The notes under the pieces: model-generated | Told to the model about the DNA's origin: nothing | The model's database searches: none | What the model saw: the letters and a program-made list of their open reading frames with translations, nothing else | Translations under genes and position numbers: made by a program | DNA from: Dehalococcoidia bacterium | GTDB lineage: Bacteria; Chloroflexota; Dehalococcoidia; Lucifugimonadales; Lucifugimonadaceae | Direction of reading: 5' to 3' | DNA: 7,756 nucleotides | Assembly: GCA_028278465.1 (NCBI GenBank) | Contig: JANQEF010000012.1 | Coordinates: 1 to 7,756 of the forward strand | In this document: in pieces, positions 1 through 5,738 of the stretch | How positions within the stretch are numbered: position 1 is the stretch's first letter | Layout of the letters: every line of letters starts with the position of its first letter

Positions 1-786
1 GGCGATGATTGCGCCAGTCGGGCTGTATGTGAGCAGCTTCAGCGTGAGCAGAGAGCGGATGACGTCCTCCCGCCAACGGCCGCTGTACTCGCATCGCGAA
101 ACCCACCTGCGCCAGAAGTCGACCGTGTCGTGAAACAGGTCTTCGCCCTGCTCAGGCGACAGGATTTCCGGTGCCTGGCTCCTTTCGCCCAGCCACTCGA
201 GCGAGAAGGTCATCGCCTCGCGCGGTCCAAGAGTGAACTCGGCTACCACGCCGCCTTCACGTATCGAGAACTCGCATGCGAGCGAAAGACTCAGGCGCTC
301 GCCGGTTTCGGCGCGGAAGATCACGCCGGAGTCGGTGAGCTCAACGGTGTGGCCTGTGGCGCCGAAGTTGAACTTGGGCCGGCACTCGAGCCGCATGCGC
401 GTCTCGCCCATCACACCCTGCACGTAGCGGATCAGCCTCCGCTCGTTTGCCTCGTCGGAATCGTTCGACCGCTCGTGAGACGACTCGATGCTCCCGCTCC
501 TGGCATTCACCGGCATGAAGTCGGTGATCTGGGCAACCGAATCGGTGCCGCCGAAGCGGGTCGTCAGGACGTTGGTCTCAGGGAAGTAGATCTGCCTGCG
601 GTCATGCGCGTCGTCGGAAGTGATCGAGAAGCTCCCGCCCTTCTCGTCGTCCAGGATGGCGGAGAAGATGGCGGGTGAGTCGAACGCGGGCAGGCAGAGC
701 CAGTCGATCGCGCCGTCTCGTCCGACGAGCGCGGCCGAATGCATGTTGCCGATCAGGCCGTACTCTTCCAGTCGCTTGTAAGCCAT
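1..786 (-). CDS. GH15 family glycoside hydrolase (glucoamylase/trehalase-like), N-terminal part
   Basis: Reading the minus strand from ATG at 786-784 gives 262 uninterrupted codons to the window edge, so the C-terminal part is missing. The opening (MAYKRLEEYGLIGNMHSAAL, then VGRDGAIDWLCLPAFDSPAI) is the hallmark start of bacterial GH15 proteins. The last residues seen (RSLLTLKLLTYSPTGAIIA) match the family segment that leads into the catalytic (alpha/alpha)6 barrel. What is visible is therefore mostly the N-terminal beta-sandwich domain; the catalytic glutamates lie outside the window. The family hydrolyses terminal alpha-glucosidic bonds, and some bacterial members are trehalases. Divergence from the trehalose-synthesis gene makes trehalase plausible, but the substrate cannot be read from this part. 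ATG 786 fits the family start. An in-frame GTG at 861-859, just after a TAA, would add 25 residues; neither start has a clear Shine-Dalgarno. Confidence 0.93.
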   Translation of the reverse strand, partial: MAYKRLEEYGLIGNMHSAALVGRDGAIDWLCLPAFDSPAIFSAILDDEKGGSFSITSDDAHDRRQIYFPETNVLTTRFGGTDSVAQITDFMPVNARSGSIESSHERSNDSDEANERRLIRYVQGVMGETRMRLECRPKFNFGATGHTVELTDSGVIFRAETGERLSLSLACEFSIREGGVVAEFTLGPREAMTFSLEWLGERSQAPEILSPEQGEDLFHDTVDFWRRWVSRCEYSGRWREDVIRSLLTLKLLTYSPTGAIIA

Positions 787-933
787 ATCGAGTTCAGGGT
801 CGTACTGTTCGACCGCGGTTCCAATCAGGTAACGGCCAGTTCGACTGCGTGCCGACGCCACAACGTTTTACGGGAGCGAAGTTTGGCCTGTGCCGGGACG
901 GTGCTCAATACCGGTACCGTGAGTTTCGGCAAG

Positions 934-965
934 TTGGCTGTGCTCTTCCACCCGTGTGGTAGGCT
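934..965 (+). promoter_or_regulatory. Weak candidate promoter for otsAB
   Basis: TTGGCT (934-939) and TAGGCT (960-965) resemble -35 and -10 boxes and lie 70-100 bases before the chosen otsAB start. The 20-base spacer is longer than the usual 16-18, so this is only a candidate. The divergent gap also contains the palindrome CGGTACCG at 912-919, which could be an operator or chance. No convincing promoter was found on the minus strand for the GH15 gene. Confidence 0.22.
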
Positions 966-1034
966 CAGGGCCTCCAGGATCGATCGCGTTCTGCGTTGCG
1001 CACGGCACATGGCTCGAACTTCCAGGGCTCTCCG

Positions 1035-3248
1035 TTGTCCAGAGTAATTCTCGTCTCGAACCGACTGCCCGTGACCATCTCGCGCGTCCGCAGCGGCAAC
1101 GGCCAGAGACTGAACATGTCGTCCGGCGGGCTCGTCACCGGCCTTGCTCCGCTGCATGCGAGGGGCGACGGGTTGTGGGTCGGGCATCCCGGTGAGCAGC
1201 CGAACGAGGAGACGCTCAAGGAGCTCGAGAAGCAGCGTCTCGTGCCTGTCGAGGTGCCGACGCGTGAGTTCCGCAACTACTACGAGGGCTACTCGAACAG
1301 CGCGCTTTGGCCGCTGTTTCACTACTTTTTCGAGCGGTGCGAGTTCGACCCTGCGCAGTTCGAGGCGTATCGCAGCGTCAACGAGCGCTTCGCAGACGCG
1401 GTCGCGGAGCTGGCGAAGCCGGACGACCTGATCTGGCTGCACGATTACCAGCTGATGCTGTTGCCGGAGATGCTGCGTCAGCGGGTGCCCGGCGTCCGGA
1501 TCGGTTTCTTCCTGCACATTCCGTTCCCATCGTCAGAGACGTTCCGTGTGCTGCCGCAGAGGACGCAGATCCTGCGCGGGCTGCTGGGCGCCGACCTGAT
1601 TGGCGTCCACACCTACGAGTACGCGGAGAACCTGCAGCGCAGCTTCCGCAGGCTGCTCGGCATCGAGACGGTGCGCGGCCAACTACGCTACTCGGGCCGC
1701 AACGTGCGGATACAGGCGCTTCCGATCGGAATAGACACGGACGAGCTGCGTGAGGCTGCGTTCTCGAAAGAGGCGGACCGGTACCTGGTCGAACTGAAAC
1801 GACGGATCGGTGACCGGCAGGTTGTGCTCGGAATCGACAGGCTCGACTACACGAAGGGTCTTCCGCTGAAGCTGCAGGCCTGGCGCAGGCTGCTTGCGAG
1901 CTCCCAGAGGTGGCGACGCAGGGCGGTGCTGATCCAGCTGGCGGTTCCTTCCCGCGAGAACATCGAGAGCTATCACCAGCAGAAGGACGAGGTCGAGAGG
2001 CTCGTCGGCGAGATCAACGGCCTGTATGGCTCGCCCGGCCAGGTTCCGATCCAGTACATGTACCAGTCGGTCTCGAAGGCGGAGCTCGGAGCGCTCTACA
2101 GGCTTGCGGATGTGGCGTTCGTCTCGCCCATCCGAGACGGCCTGAACCTGGTTGCGAAGGAGTACGTGGCGTGTCGCGATGACGGCGGCGGCGTGCTGGT
2201 GCTGAGCGAGTTCGCTGGCGCGGCTTCGGAGCTGGGTGAATCGCTGCGCATCAACCCTTGGGACATCGAGGGCACGGCGTCGCAGATCGAGCGGGCGATC
2301 GAGATGGACTACGGCGAGCGGCAGGAGCGCATGCGCCCGATGTTCCACCGCGTGGTGCAGAACGACGTGCACCGCTGGGTGGAACGCTTCATGTCTTCCC
2401 TGACGGAGCCCGAGGTGGAAGAGGTGCAATTCCCGCCGTCGCTCCAGTCGCAGGTGCTGGCCGAAACGCTCGCCCCGCAACTTGCGACGGCCGAGAAGGC
2501 TCTGTTGATGCTCGACTACGACGGCTCGCTACGGGAGTTCACCGAGAGGTACGAGGACGCAGTACCCACCGACGAGATCCTGGAGATCCTGAGCGCTCTC
2601 GGTGACCTGGAAGGCGTCACGGCGTATATCAACTCGGGCCGGGACCGCAACACGCTGACCGAGTGGTTCAGTGATGTGCCGATCTCGCTGATCGCCGAGC
2701 ATGGCCTGTGGATCAGGGAGGCTGGAGACATCGAGTGGAGGCGGATGGGCCCGCCGCCAGACCTTCGCTGGAAGGAGATAGTGCGACCGGTTCTCGCCGA
2801 CTACTCGAACCGCACACCGGGGGCGAGGATCGAGGAGAAGTCGTCCGCTCTGGTCTGGCACTACAGGGAGGCGGATGACGCCCTTGGAGAGTGGCAGGCG
2901 CTGGAGCTGATGTCGGTGCTCGAAGACATGCTGTCCGGCTCGCCAGTCGAGATCCTGAGCGGCGCACGCGTTATCGAGATCAGGCAGCAGGGAGTCGACA
3001 AGGGCCGTGCGTTCGAGTTTGTCAACGATTCTCAGGGGCCGTTCGACTTCATCCTGGCCACCGGCGACGACCGTACGGACGAGGACATATTTGCCCGCAT
3101 GCCGGAAGGCGCTTATTCGGTGAAGATCGGCGGCGGCCAGAGTGCCGCTCGCGCCGCTGTCGGTTCGCCCGGCTCGCTACGCAGGCTGCTGAGGTCGCTC
3201 ATCGATGTCCGTCGCGGCGTCGATCAGAACGGCGCGAAGCCTGCATAG
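1035..3248 (+). CDS. otsAB: Bifunctional trehalose-6-phosphate synthase / trehalose-6-phosphate phosphatase (OtsA-OtsB fusion)
   Basis: A cytosolic enzyme expected to join UDP-glucose and glucose-6-phosphate into trehalose-6-phosphate and then dephosphorylate it to trehalose. Numbering from TTG 1035 (737 aa), residues 1-460 are a GT20 synthase: SNRLP (8-12), SSGGL loop (29-33), GYSN..LWPLFHY (85-97), WLHDYQL (134-140), FLHIPFPSSETFR (159-171), DRLDYTKG (268-275), PSR (305-307), RDGLNLVAKEY (367-377) and LSEFAGAA (390-397). Counterparts of the E. coli OtsA binding residues (Arg10, Asp137, His161, Arg269, Lys274, Asp368, Glu376) are present. Residues about 487-725 are a HAD phosphatase: DYDGS (494-498), SGRDR (534-538), WHYREAD (608-614), DKG (655-657) and GDDRTDEDIF (677-686). 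Both halves look active. TTG 1035 is chosen because AGGG (1024-1027) sits 7 bases upstream and the protein then begins directly at the family N-terminus. An in-frame TTG at 996 would add 13 residues. Confidence 0.96.
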   Translation: MSRVILVSNRLPVTISRVRSGNGQRLNMSSGGLVTGLAPLHARGDGLWVGHPGEQPNEETLKELEKQRLVPVEVPTREFRNYYEGYSNSALWPLFHYFFERCEFDPAQFEAYRSVNERFADAVAELAKPDDLIWLHDYQLMLLPEMLRQRVPGVRIGFFLHIPFPSSETFRVLPQRTQILRGLLGADLIGVHTYEYAENLQRSFRRLLGIETVRGQLRYSGRNVRIQALPIGIDTDELREAAFSKEADRYLVELKRRIGDRQVVLGIDRLDYTKGLPLKLQAWRRLLASSQRWRRRAVLIQLAVPSRENIESYHQQKDEVERLVGEINGLYGSPGQVPIQYMYQSVSKAELGALYRLADVAFVSPIRDGLNLVAKEYVACRDDGGGVLVLSEFAGAASELGESLRINPWDIEGTASQIERAIEMDYGERQERMRPMFHRVVQNDVHRWVERFMSSLTEPEVEEVQFPPSLQSQVLAETLAPQLATAEKALLMLDYDGSLREFTERYEDAVPTDEILEILSALGDLEGVTAYINSGRDRNTLTEWFSDVPISLIAEHGLWIREAGDIEWRRMGPPPDLRWKEIVRPVLADYSNRTPGARIEEKSSALVWHYREADDALGEWQALELMSVLEDMLSGSPVEILSGARVIEIRQQGVDKGRAFEFVNDSQGPFDFILATGDDRTDEDIFARMPEGAYSVKIGGGQSAARAAVGSPGSLRRLLRSLIDVRRGVDQNGAKPA

Positions 3249-3266
3249 CTCTCATTGGAGACCTGC

Positions 3267-4472
3267 TTGAAGATCACAAACGTCACACCACACGTAACGA
3301 TGCCGCTCGGCGGCCAGCCCTGGCTATTCGTCGAAGTCGAGACCGACGAAGGGATCACCGGCGTCGGCGAGTGCTCCGACTACCGGTCGACCGGCCTTCT
3401 CTACCGCGGCATCGAGTGGATCAAGCGGGAGGTCGTTGGCGAGGACGCCCGCAACATCGAGAACATCTGGCAGACGATCTTCCACACCTTCGATGACCTG
3501 AACGGCCGCGGCTTCGTATCGCACCTCATCAGCGGAATCGACATCGCGCTGTGGGACATCAAGGGCAAGGCGCTGGGCGAGCCGATCTACCAGCTACTCG
3601 GCGGACCTGTGCGGGAGCGTGTTCCGCTTTACACGCATGTGCAGGACTGGAACTCGGACGCCGGTGGGCCGGACGTAGCGGCAAAGGCGGCGCTGGCAAC
3701 CAAAGAAGCCGGCTTCCAAGCCATCAAGACTGACCCGTTTCCTACACAGGAAGGCCCTGATGCCGGTTTTTCAGGACCGGCAGAGGTGGAACGCCTGACT
3801 CCAGAGAACATCCGTAAATCGGTCGAGTGGATGGACGCCATCCGCGGCGCGGTCGGGCCGGACTACGAGCTGATGGTGGACGCGCATGCCCGCTTCGATG
3901 TGGCGTCGGCGATCGAGGCGGCGCGGGCGCTGGAGCACATCAACCTGACATGGCTTGAGGAGCCGATTCACGTCGAGAACCACAACGCGTTGCGGCAGGT
4001 CAGGGAGAACGTGCGCGTCCCGCTCTGCATCGGCGAGCGCCACTTCACTCGCTGGGACTACACCGAGATCCTGAACAGCCGGCTGGTCGACTACATCATG
4101 CCGGACGTCGCATGGTGCGGAGGCATCAGCGAGCTGCGGCGCATCGCGGCGATGGCCGAGGCGCAGCACATACGCATATCTCCGCACGACGCGCTCGGCC
4201 CGGTAGCGATCGCCGCCGGCTTCCAGGTCTGCATGACGACGCCGAATCTCTACCGGCAGGAGTGCGTGCACACCTGGTTCGACGTGTTCGAGAAGCTCAT
4301 TGACCCGATGTTCGATGTGCGTGACGGCTCGATCTATCCGAGCGACAGGCCCGGCCTGGGGATCGAGCTAGACATGGATGCGGTGGAACGTTACCGCGTC
4401 GATCCGGACACTCGCGAGTTCTTGAACATCGACGCCGCCGACGAGACCGCCACCGATAGGTGGATCCAGTAG
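3267..4472 (+). CDS. Mandelate racemase/muconate lactonizing family protein, galactonate-dehydratase-type sugar-acid dehydratase
   Basis: An enolase-superfamily enzyme that probably removes water from an acid sugar through a Mg2+-stabilised enediolate in the cytosol. Numbering from TTG 3267 (401 aa), a capping domain covers about 1-115 and a (beta/alpha)8 barrel about 120-370. Visible ligands are Asp205 (VDAHARFD), Glu231 (WLEEP) and Glu257 (IGERH). His207 and His307 (SPHD), Asp280 and Glu332 complete the active site. As I recall E. coli D-galactonate dehydratase (D183, H185, E209, E235, D258, H285, E310), every residue maps with a constant shift of 22. The AIKTDPF strand also recalls that subgroup. 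The true substrate is unknown. TTG 3267 gives a typical MKIT-like N-terminus with GGAG at 3257-3260, 6 bases upstream; an in-frame TTG at 3255 would add four residues. The start lies 18 bases after the otsAB stop, so co-transcription is likely. Confidence 0.92.
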   Translation: MKITNVTPHVTMPLGGQPWLFVEVETDEGITGVGECSDYRSTGLLYRGIEWIKREVVGEDARNIENIWQTIFHTFDDLNGRGFVSHLISGIDIALWDIKGKALGEPIYQLLGGPVRERVPLYTHVQDWNSDAGGPDVAAKAALATKEAGFQAIKTDPFPTQEGPDAGFSGPAEVERLTPENIRKSVEWMDAIRGAVGPDYELMVDAHARFDVASAIEAARALEHINLTWLEEPIHVENHNALRQVRENVRVPLCIGERHFTRWDYTEILNSRLVDYIMPDVAWCGGISELRRIAAMAEAQHIRISPHDALGPVAIAAGFQVCMTTPNLYRQECVHTWFDVFEKLIDPMFDVRDGSIYPSDRPGLGIELDMDAVERYRVDPDTREFLNIDAADETATDRWIQ

Positions 4473-4618
4473 CCGCAGCCGGATCCTGCTCGCGGTGAAT
4501 CGACTCGCGAATCCGCGCGCCGGGACCATCCTCGACTCCCGCCGAAAACTCCGTTCTGTTACGCCGAATTACCGGTGGAGTCGGCTCGCGCGCCCGTCCG
4601 TAACAGCAGCGTAAGACT
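4473..4618. other. Non-coding gap after the dehydratase gene, with inverted repeat
   Basis: No ORF with a ribosome binding site is seen here. CTGTTACG (4556-4563) and CGTAACAG (4599-4606) form a perfect 8-base inverted repeat, and CCGA/TCGG (4564-4567, 4581-4584) could stack inside the left arm. There is no T tract, so a classic terminator is not supported. The structure could be a factor-dependent terminator of the otsAB transcript or an operator dyad for the next gene. Confidence 0.35.
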
Positions 4619-4673
4619 CCTGACAACTTCCTCAAGATTTATGGACGGAGCCTGAAGATTCTGCCTCTAGCTT
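4611..4673 (+). promoter_or_regulatory. Phased AAGAYT repeats and -10-like box: candidate activator-dependent promoter
   Basis: AAGACT (4613-4618), AAGATT (4634-4639) and AAGATT (4655-4660) recur at exactly 21 bases, two helical turns. The longer units CCTCAAGATT (4630-4639) and CCTGAAGATT (4651-4660) differ at one base, and CCTGACAACTT (4619-4629) is a weaker copy 11 bases before the first of these. A TAGCTT box (4668-4673) follows the last repeat by 7 bases, with no good -35 sequence. Tandem sites with 10-11 base phasing over the -35 region are typical of OmpR/PhoB-class activators. The assignment is inference; the repeats are seen directly. Confidence 0.42.
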
Positions 4674-4749
4674 GGTGTGCAGGGCGGCAGGGGCCGCAGC
4701 ACTGAAAGGCAGCAGAGGGACGAACTCCCAGATTCGTAACGAGGCAGAG

Positions 4750-5409
4750 ATGAAGAAGAAGATTCTTGTTGGAGCGGCCGTTGGCACGGCCGGACTTGTG
4801 GCGCTGACAGGCGCAACGTTCGCACAGAGCGAGGGCGACGCACCCGGCAGCGGCGTGCGAGACCGTGTCGCCGAGATCCTCGGCATTGCGCCGGAAGAGC
4901 TGGAAGATGCGGTTCAGCAGGCTCGTGAGGAGCACCGCGAAGAGCAGCTCGCCGAGAGGCTGGCGACGGCCGTCGAGGAAGGCGTGATCACGCAGGAAGA
5001 GGCGGACGCCATCTCCAGCTGGCTCGACGACATGCCCGAGGCGCTGGAAGGCGTCGGCAACGGCAAGCGCGGCGCCGGCGTCGCGATGGGCGCTGTGCAG
5101 TCCGACGAACGTATCACCGCTCTTGTCGAGAGGCTGGTCGATTCGGAGAAGATCGATGAGGAGGACGCCGACGAGGTGGCGGATTGGCTGAGCGGCGCTC
5201 CGGCCGAGGCGCTGGCGAAGCTCGCCGAGAGCAAGGACCAGGACCGCCCGCGTCACCGTGGCGGTTTCCACGGGCGCATGTTCGGCGAGGGTCCCGGCGG
5301 CAGGCTGTTCGAGGGCCGCTTCGAGATCCGGCCTTACACACCGCCGTCTGAACTGGACGAGGTTGAGCCTGCCATCGAGACATCGGTTGCGGTCGGTGAG
5401 ATCGCCTGA
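4750..5409 (+). CDS. Secreted DUF2680-like helical protein with internal duplication
   Basis: A 219-residue protein from ATG 4750, preceded by GAGG (4741-4744) at 5 bases. The N-terminus (MKKK, then a hydrophobic run to about residue 22, then TFA before Gln26) is a clear Sec signal peptide with likely cleavage after Ala25. The mature part is acidic and helical. Residues 39-58 (LGIAPEELEDAVQQA) and 70-91 (EEGVITQEEADAISSWL) look like DUF2680-type motifs found in many Chloroflexota and Firmicutes exported proteins. The second motif is repeated at about 126-147 (SEKIDEEDADEVADWL), each copy ending in (M/A)P-E-AL. Residues 164-200 are rich in Gly, Arg, His and Phe and look disordered. No catalytic motif, lipobox or anchor is seen. 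Function is unknown; an envelope role is only a guess from export and the possible two-component-type promoter. Confidence 0.85.
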   Translation: MKKKILVGAAVGTAGLVALTGATFAQSEGDAPGSGVRDRVAEILGIAPEELEDAVQQAREEHREEQLAERLATAVEEGVITQEEADAISSWLDDMPEALEGVGNGKRGAGVAMGAVQSDERITALVERLVDSEKIDEEDADEVADWLSGAPAEALAKLAESKDQDRPRHRGGFHGRMFGEGPGGRLFEGRFEIRPYTPPSELDEVEPAIETSVAVGEIA

Positions 5410-5421
5410 GACCGTATCGAG

Positions 5422-5431
5422 CGGGCGCCCG
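5422..5431. repeat. 10-base perfect palindrome CGGGCGCCCG
   Basis: This dyad lies 13 bases after the stop of the secreted-protein gene and is followed by AAAA. It cannot make a stable tight RNA hairpin because the centre leaves almost no loop. It may be a protein-binding dyad or chance in GC-rich DNA. Confidence 0.25.
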
Positions 5432-5465
5432 AAAACTGAATAGCGAGCAAACAACCCAAATCAAC

Positions 5466-5499
5466 GATGGCCTGCGGAGCGACGAGCCCGCAGGCCATC
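5466..5499 (+). terminator. Strong hairpin after the secreted-protein gene, likely terminator
   Basis: GATGGCCTGCGG (5466-5477) pairs perfectly with CCGCAGGCCATC (5488-5499) around a 10-base loop. It lies 57 bases after the stop codon and before the next promoter, where a terminator is expected. No T run follows on the plus strand, so release may depend on Rho or on stem stability alone. On the minus strand the hairpin is followed by a T-rich stretch (TTGATTTGGGTTGTTTG), but no minus-strand gene ends here. Confidence 0.6.
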
Positions 5500-5526
5500 T
5501 GCGGTCACGAGAACTTGTGATTAATC

Positions 5527-5555
5527 TTGACCCTGTGAAGCGCGATCACTTAGAT
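5527..5555 (+). promoter_or_regulatory. Sigma-70-type promoter of the rsgA leader
   Basis: TTGACC (5527-5532) and TTAGAT (5550-5555) are separated by exactly 17 bases, the best promoter match in the window. Transcription should begin near 5561-5564, which places a hairpin at the very 5' end of the RNA and leaves a leader of about 175 bases before rsgA. Confidence 0.65.
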
Positions 5556-5562
5556 TGAGAAG

Positions 5563-5580
5563 GCGGGCGATGTTGCCCGC
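5563..5580 (+). promoter_or_regulatory. 5'-terminal stem-loop of the rsgA transcript
   Basis: GCGGGC (5563-5568) pairs with GCCCGC (5575-5580) around the 6-base loop GATGTT. It coincides with the predicted transcription start. Stem-loops at the extreme 5' end can protect mRNA from decay that starts at the 5' end; that role is inferred here. Confidence 0.4.
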
Positions 5581-5609
5581 ATCCAGCCGGAGAGAGGAGG
5601 ACGATCGCT

Positions 5610-5696
5610 ATGAATGTGATTGTGTCGACCTCTGTTCAACGCGCCTCTGCGCATCTCAACTCTCCGGCGCATCCGCCTGCCAGCGCGAGCAGCTAG
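5610..5696 (+). CDS. Putative 28-residue leader peptide upstream of rsgA
   Basis: ATG 5610 is preceded by a perfect AGGAGG (5595-5600) at 9 bases, the strongest ribosome binding site in the window. The frame runs 28 codons to TAG at 5694-5696. The peptide starts MNVIVSTSVQRASAHL, has seven serines and six alanines, a Pro-Pro at 22-23, and ends in Ser-Ser. It has no membrane segment or recognised motif. It lies between a good promoter and a hairpin that hides the rsgA ribosome binding site, and its stop is only 15 bases before that hairpin. This placement suggests its translation matters more than its product. I do not recognise a homologue, and a chance ORF cannot be excluded. Confidence 0.5.
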   Translation: MNVIVSTSVQRASAHLNSPAHPPASASS

Positions 5697-5711
5697 TACC
5701 GCTCGCCGCAC

Positions 5712-5737
5712 GTGATGCTCCGGACCTGGAGCATCAC
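5712..5737 (+). promoter_or_regulatory. RBS-sequestering hairpin at the rsgA start
   Basis: GTGATGCTCC (5712-5721) pairs perfectly with GGAGCATCAC (5728-5737) around the loop GGACCT. The right arm contains GGAG (5728-5731), which sits 7 bases before the TTG start at 5739. When folded, the stem would hide the Shine-Dalgarno of rsgA. No T tract follows, so a translational switch fits better than a terminator. Confidence 0.55.
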
Positions 5738-5738
5738 A

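Noticed and set aside
130..678. Open plus-strand frame of 182 codons at the left edge
   Set aside because: It lies opposite the GH15 gene, whose N-terminal motifs are unambiguous on the minus strand.
825..1517. Open minus-strand frame of 230 codons across the otsAB 5' end
   Set aside because: It is antisense to strongly conserved GT20 sequence, has Arg/Gln-rich composition typical of GC-rich shadows, and shows no recognisable domain.
1683..2480. Open minus-strand frame of 265 codons inside otsAB
   Set aside because: It is fully antisense to the synthase domain, which has intact motifs; codon bias in GC-rich DNA explains the lack of stops.
4639..5454. Open minus-strand frame of 271 codons over the secreted-protein gene
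   Set aside because: The plus strand has a signal peptide, a Shine-Dalgarno and duplicated motifs; the minus frame has none of these.
5712..5737. The 10-bp hairpin as a Rho-independent terminator or attenuator
   Set aside because: It is followed by ATTGCACC rather than a T run, and its right arm carries the rsgA Shine-Dalgarno, which fits RBS masking better.
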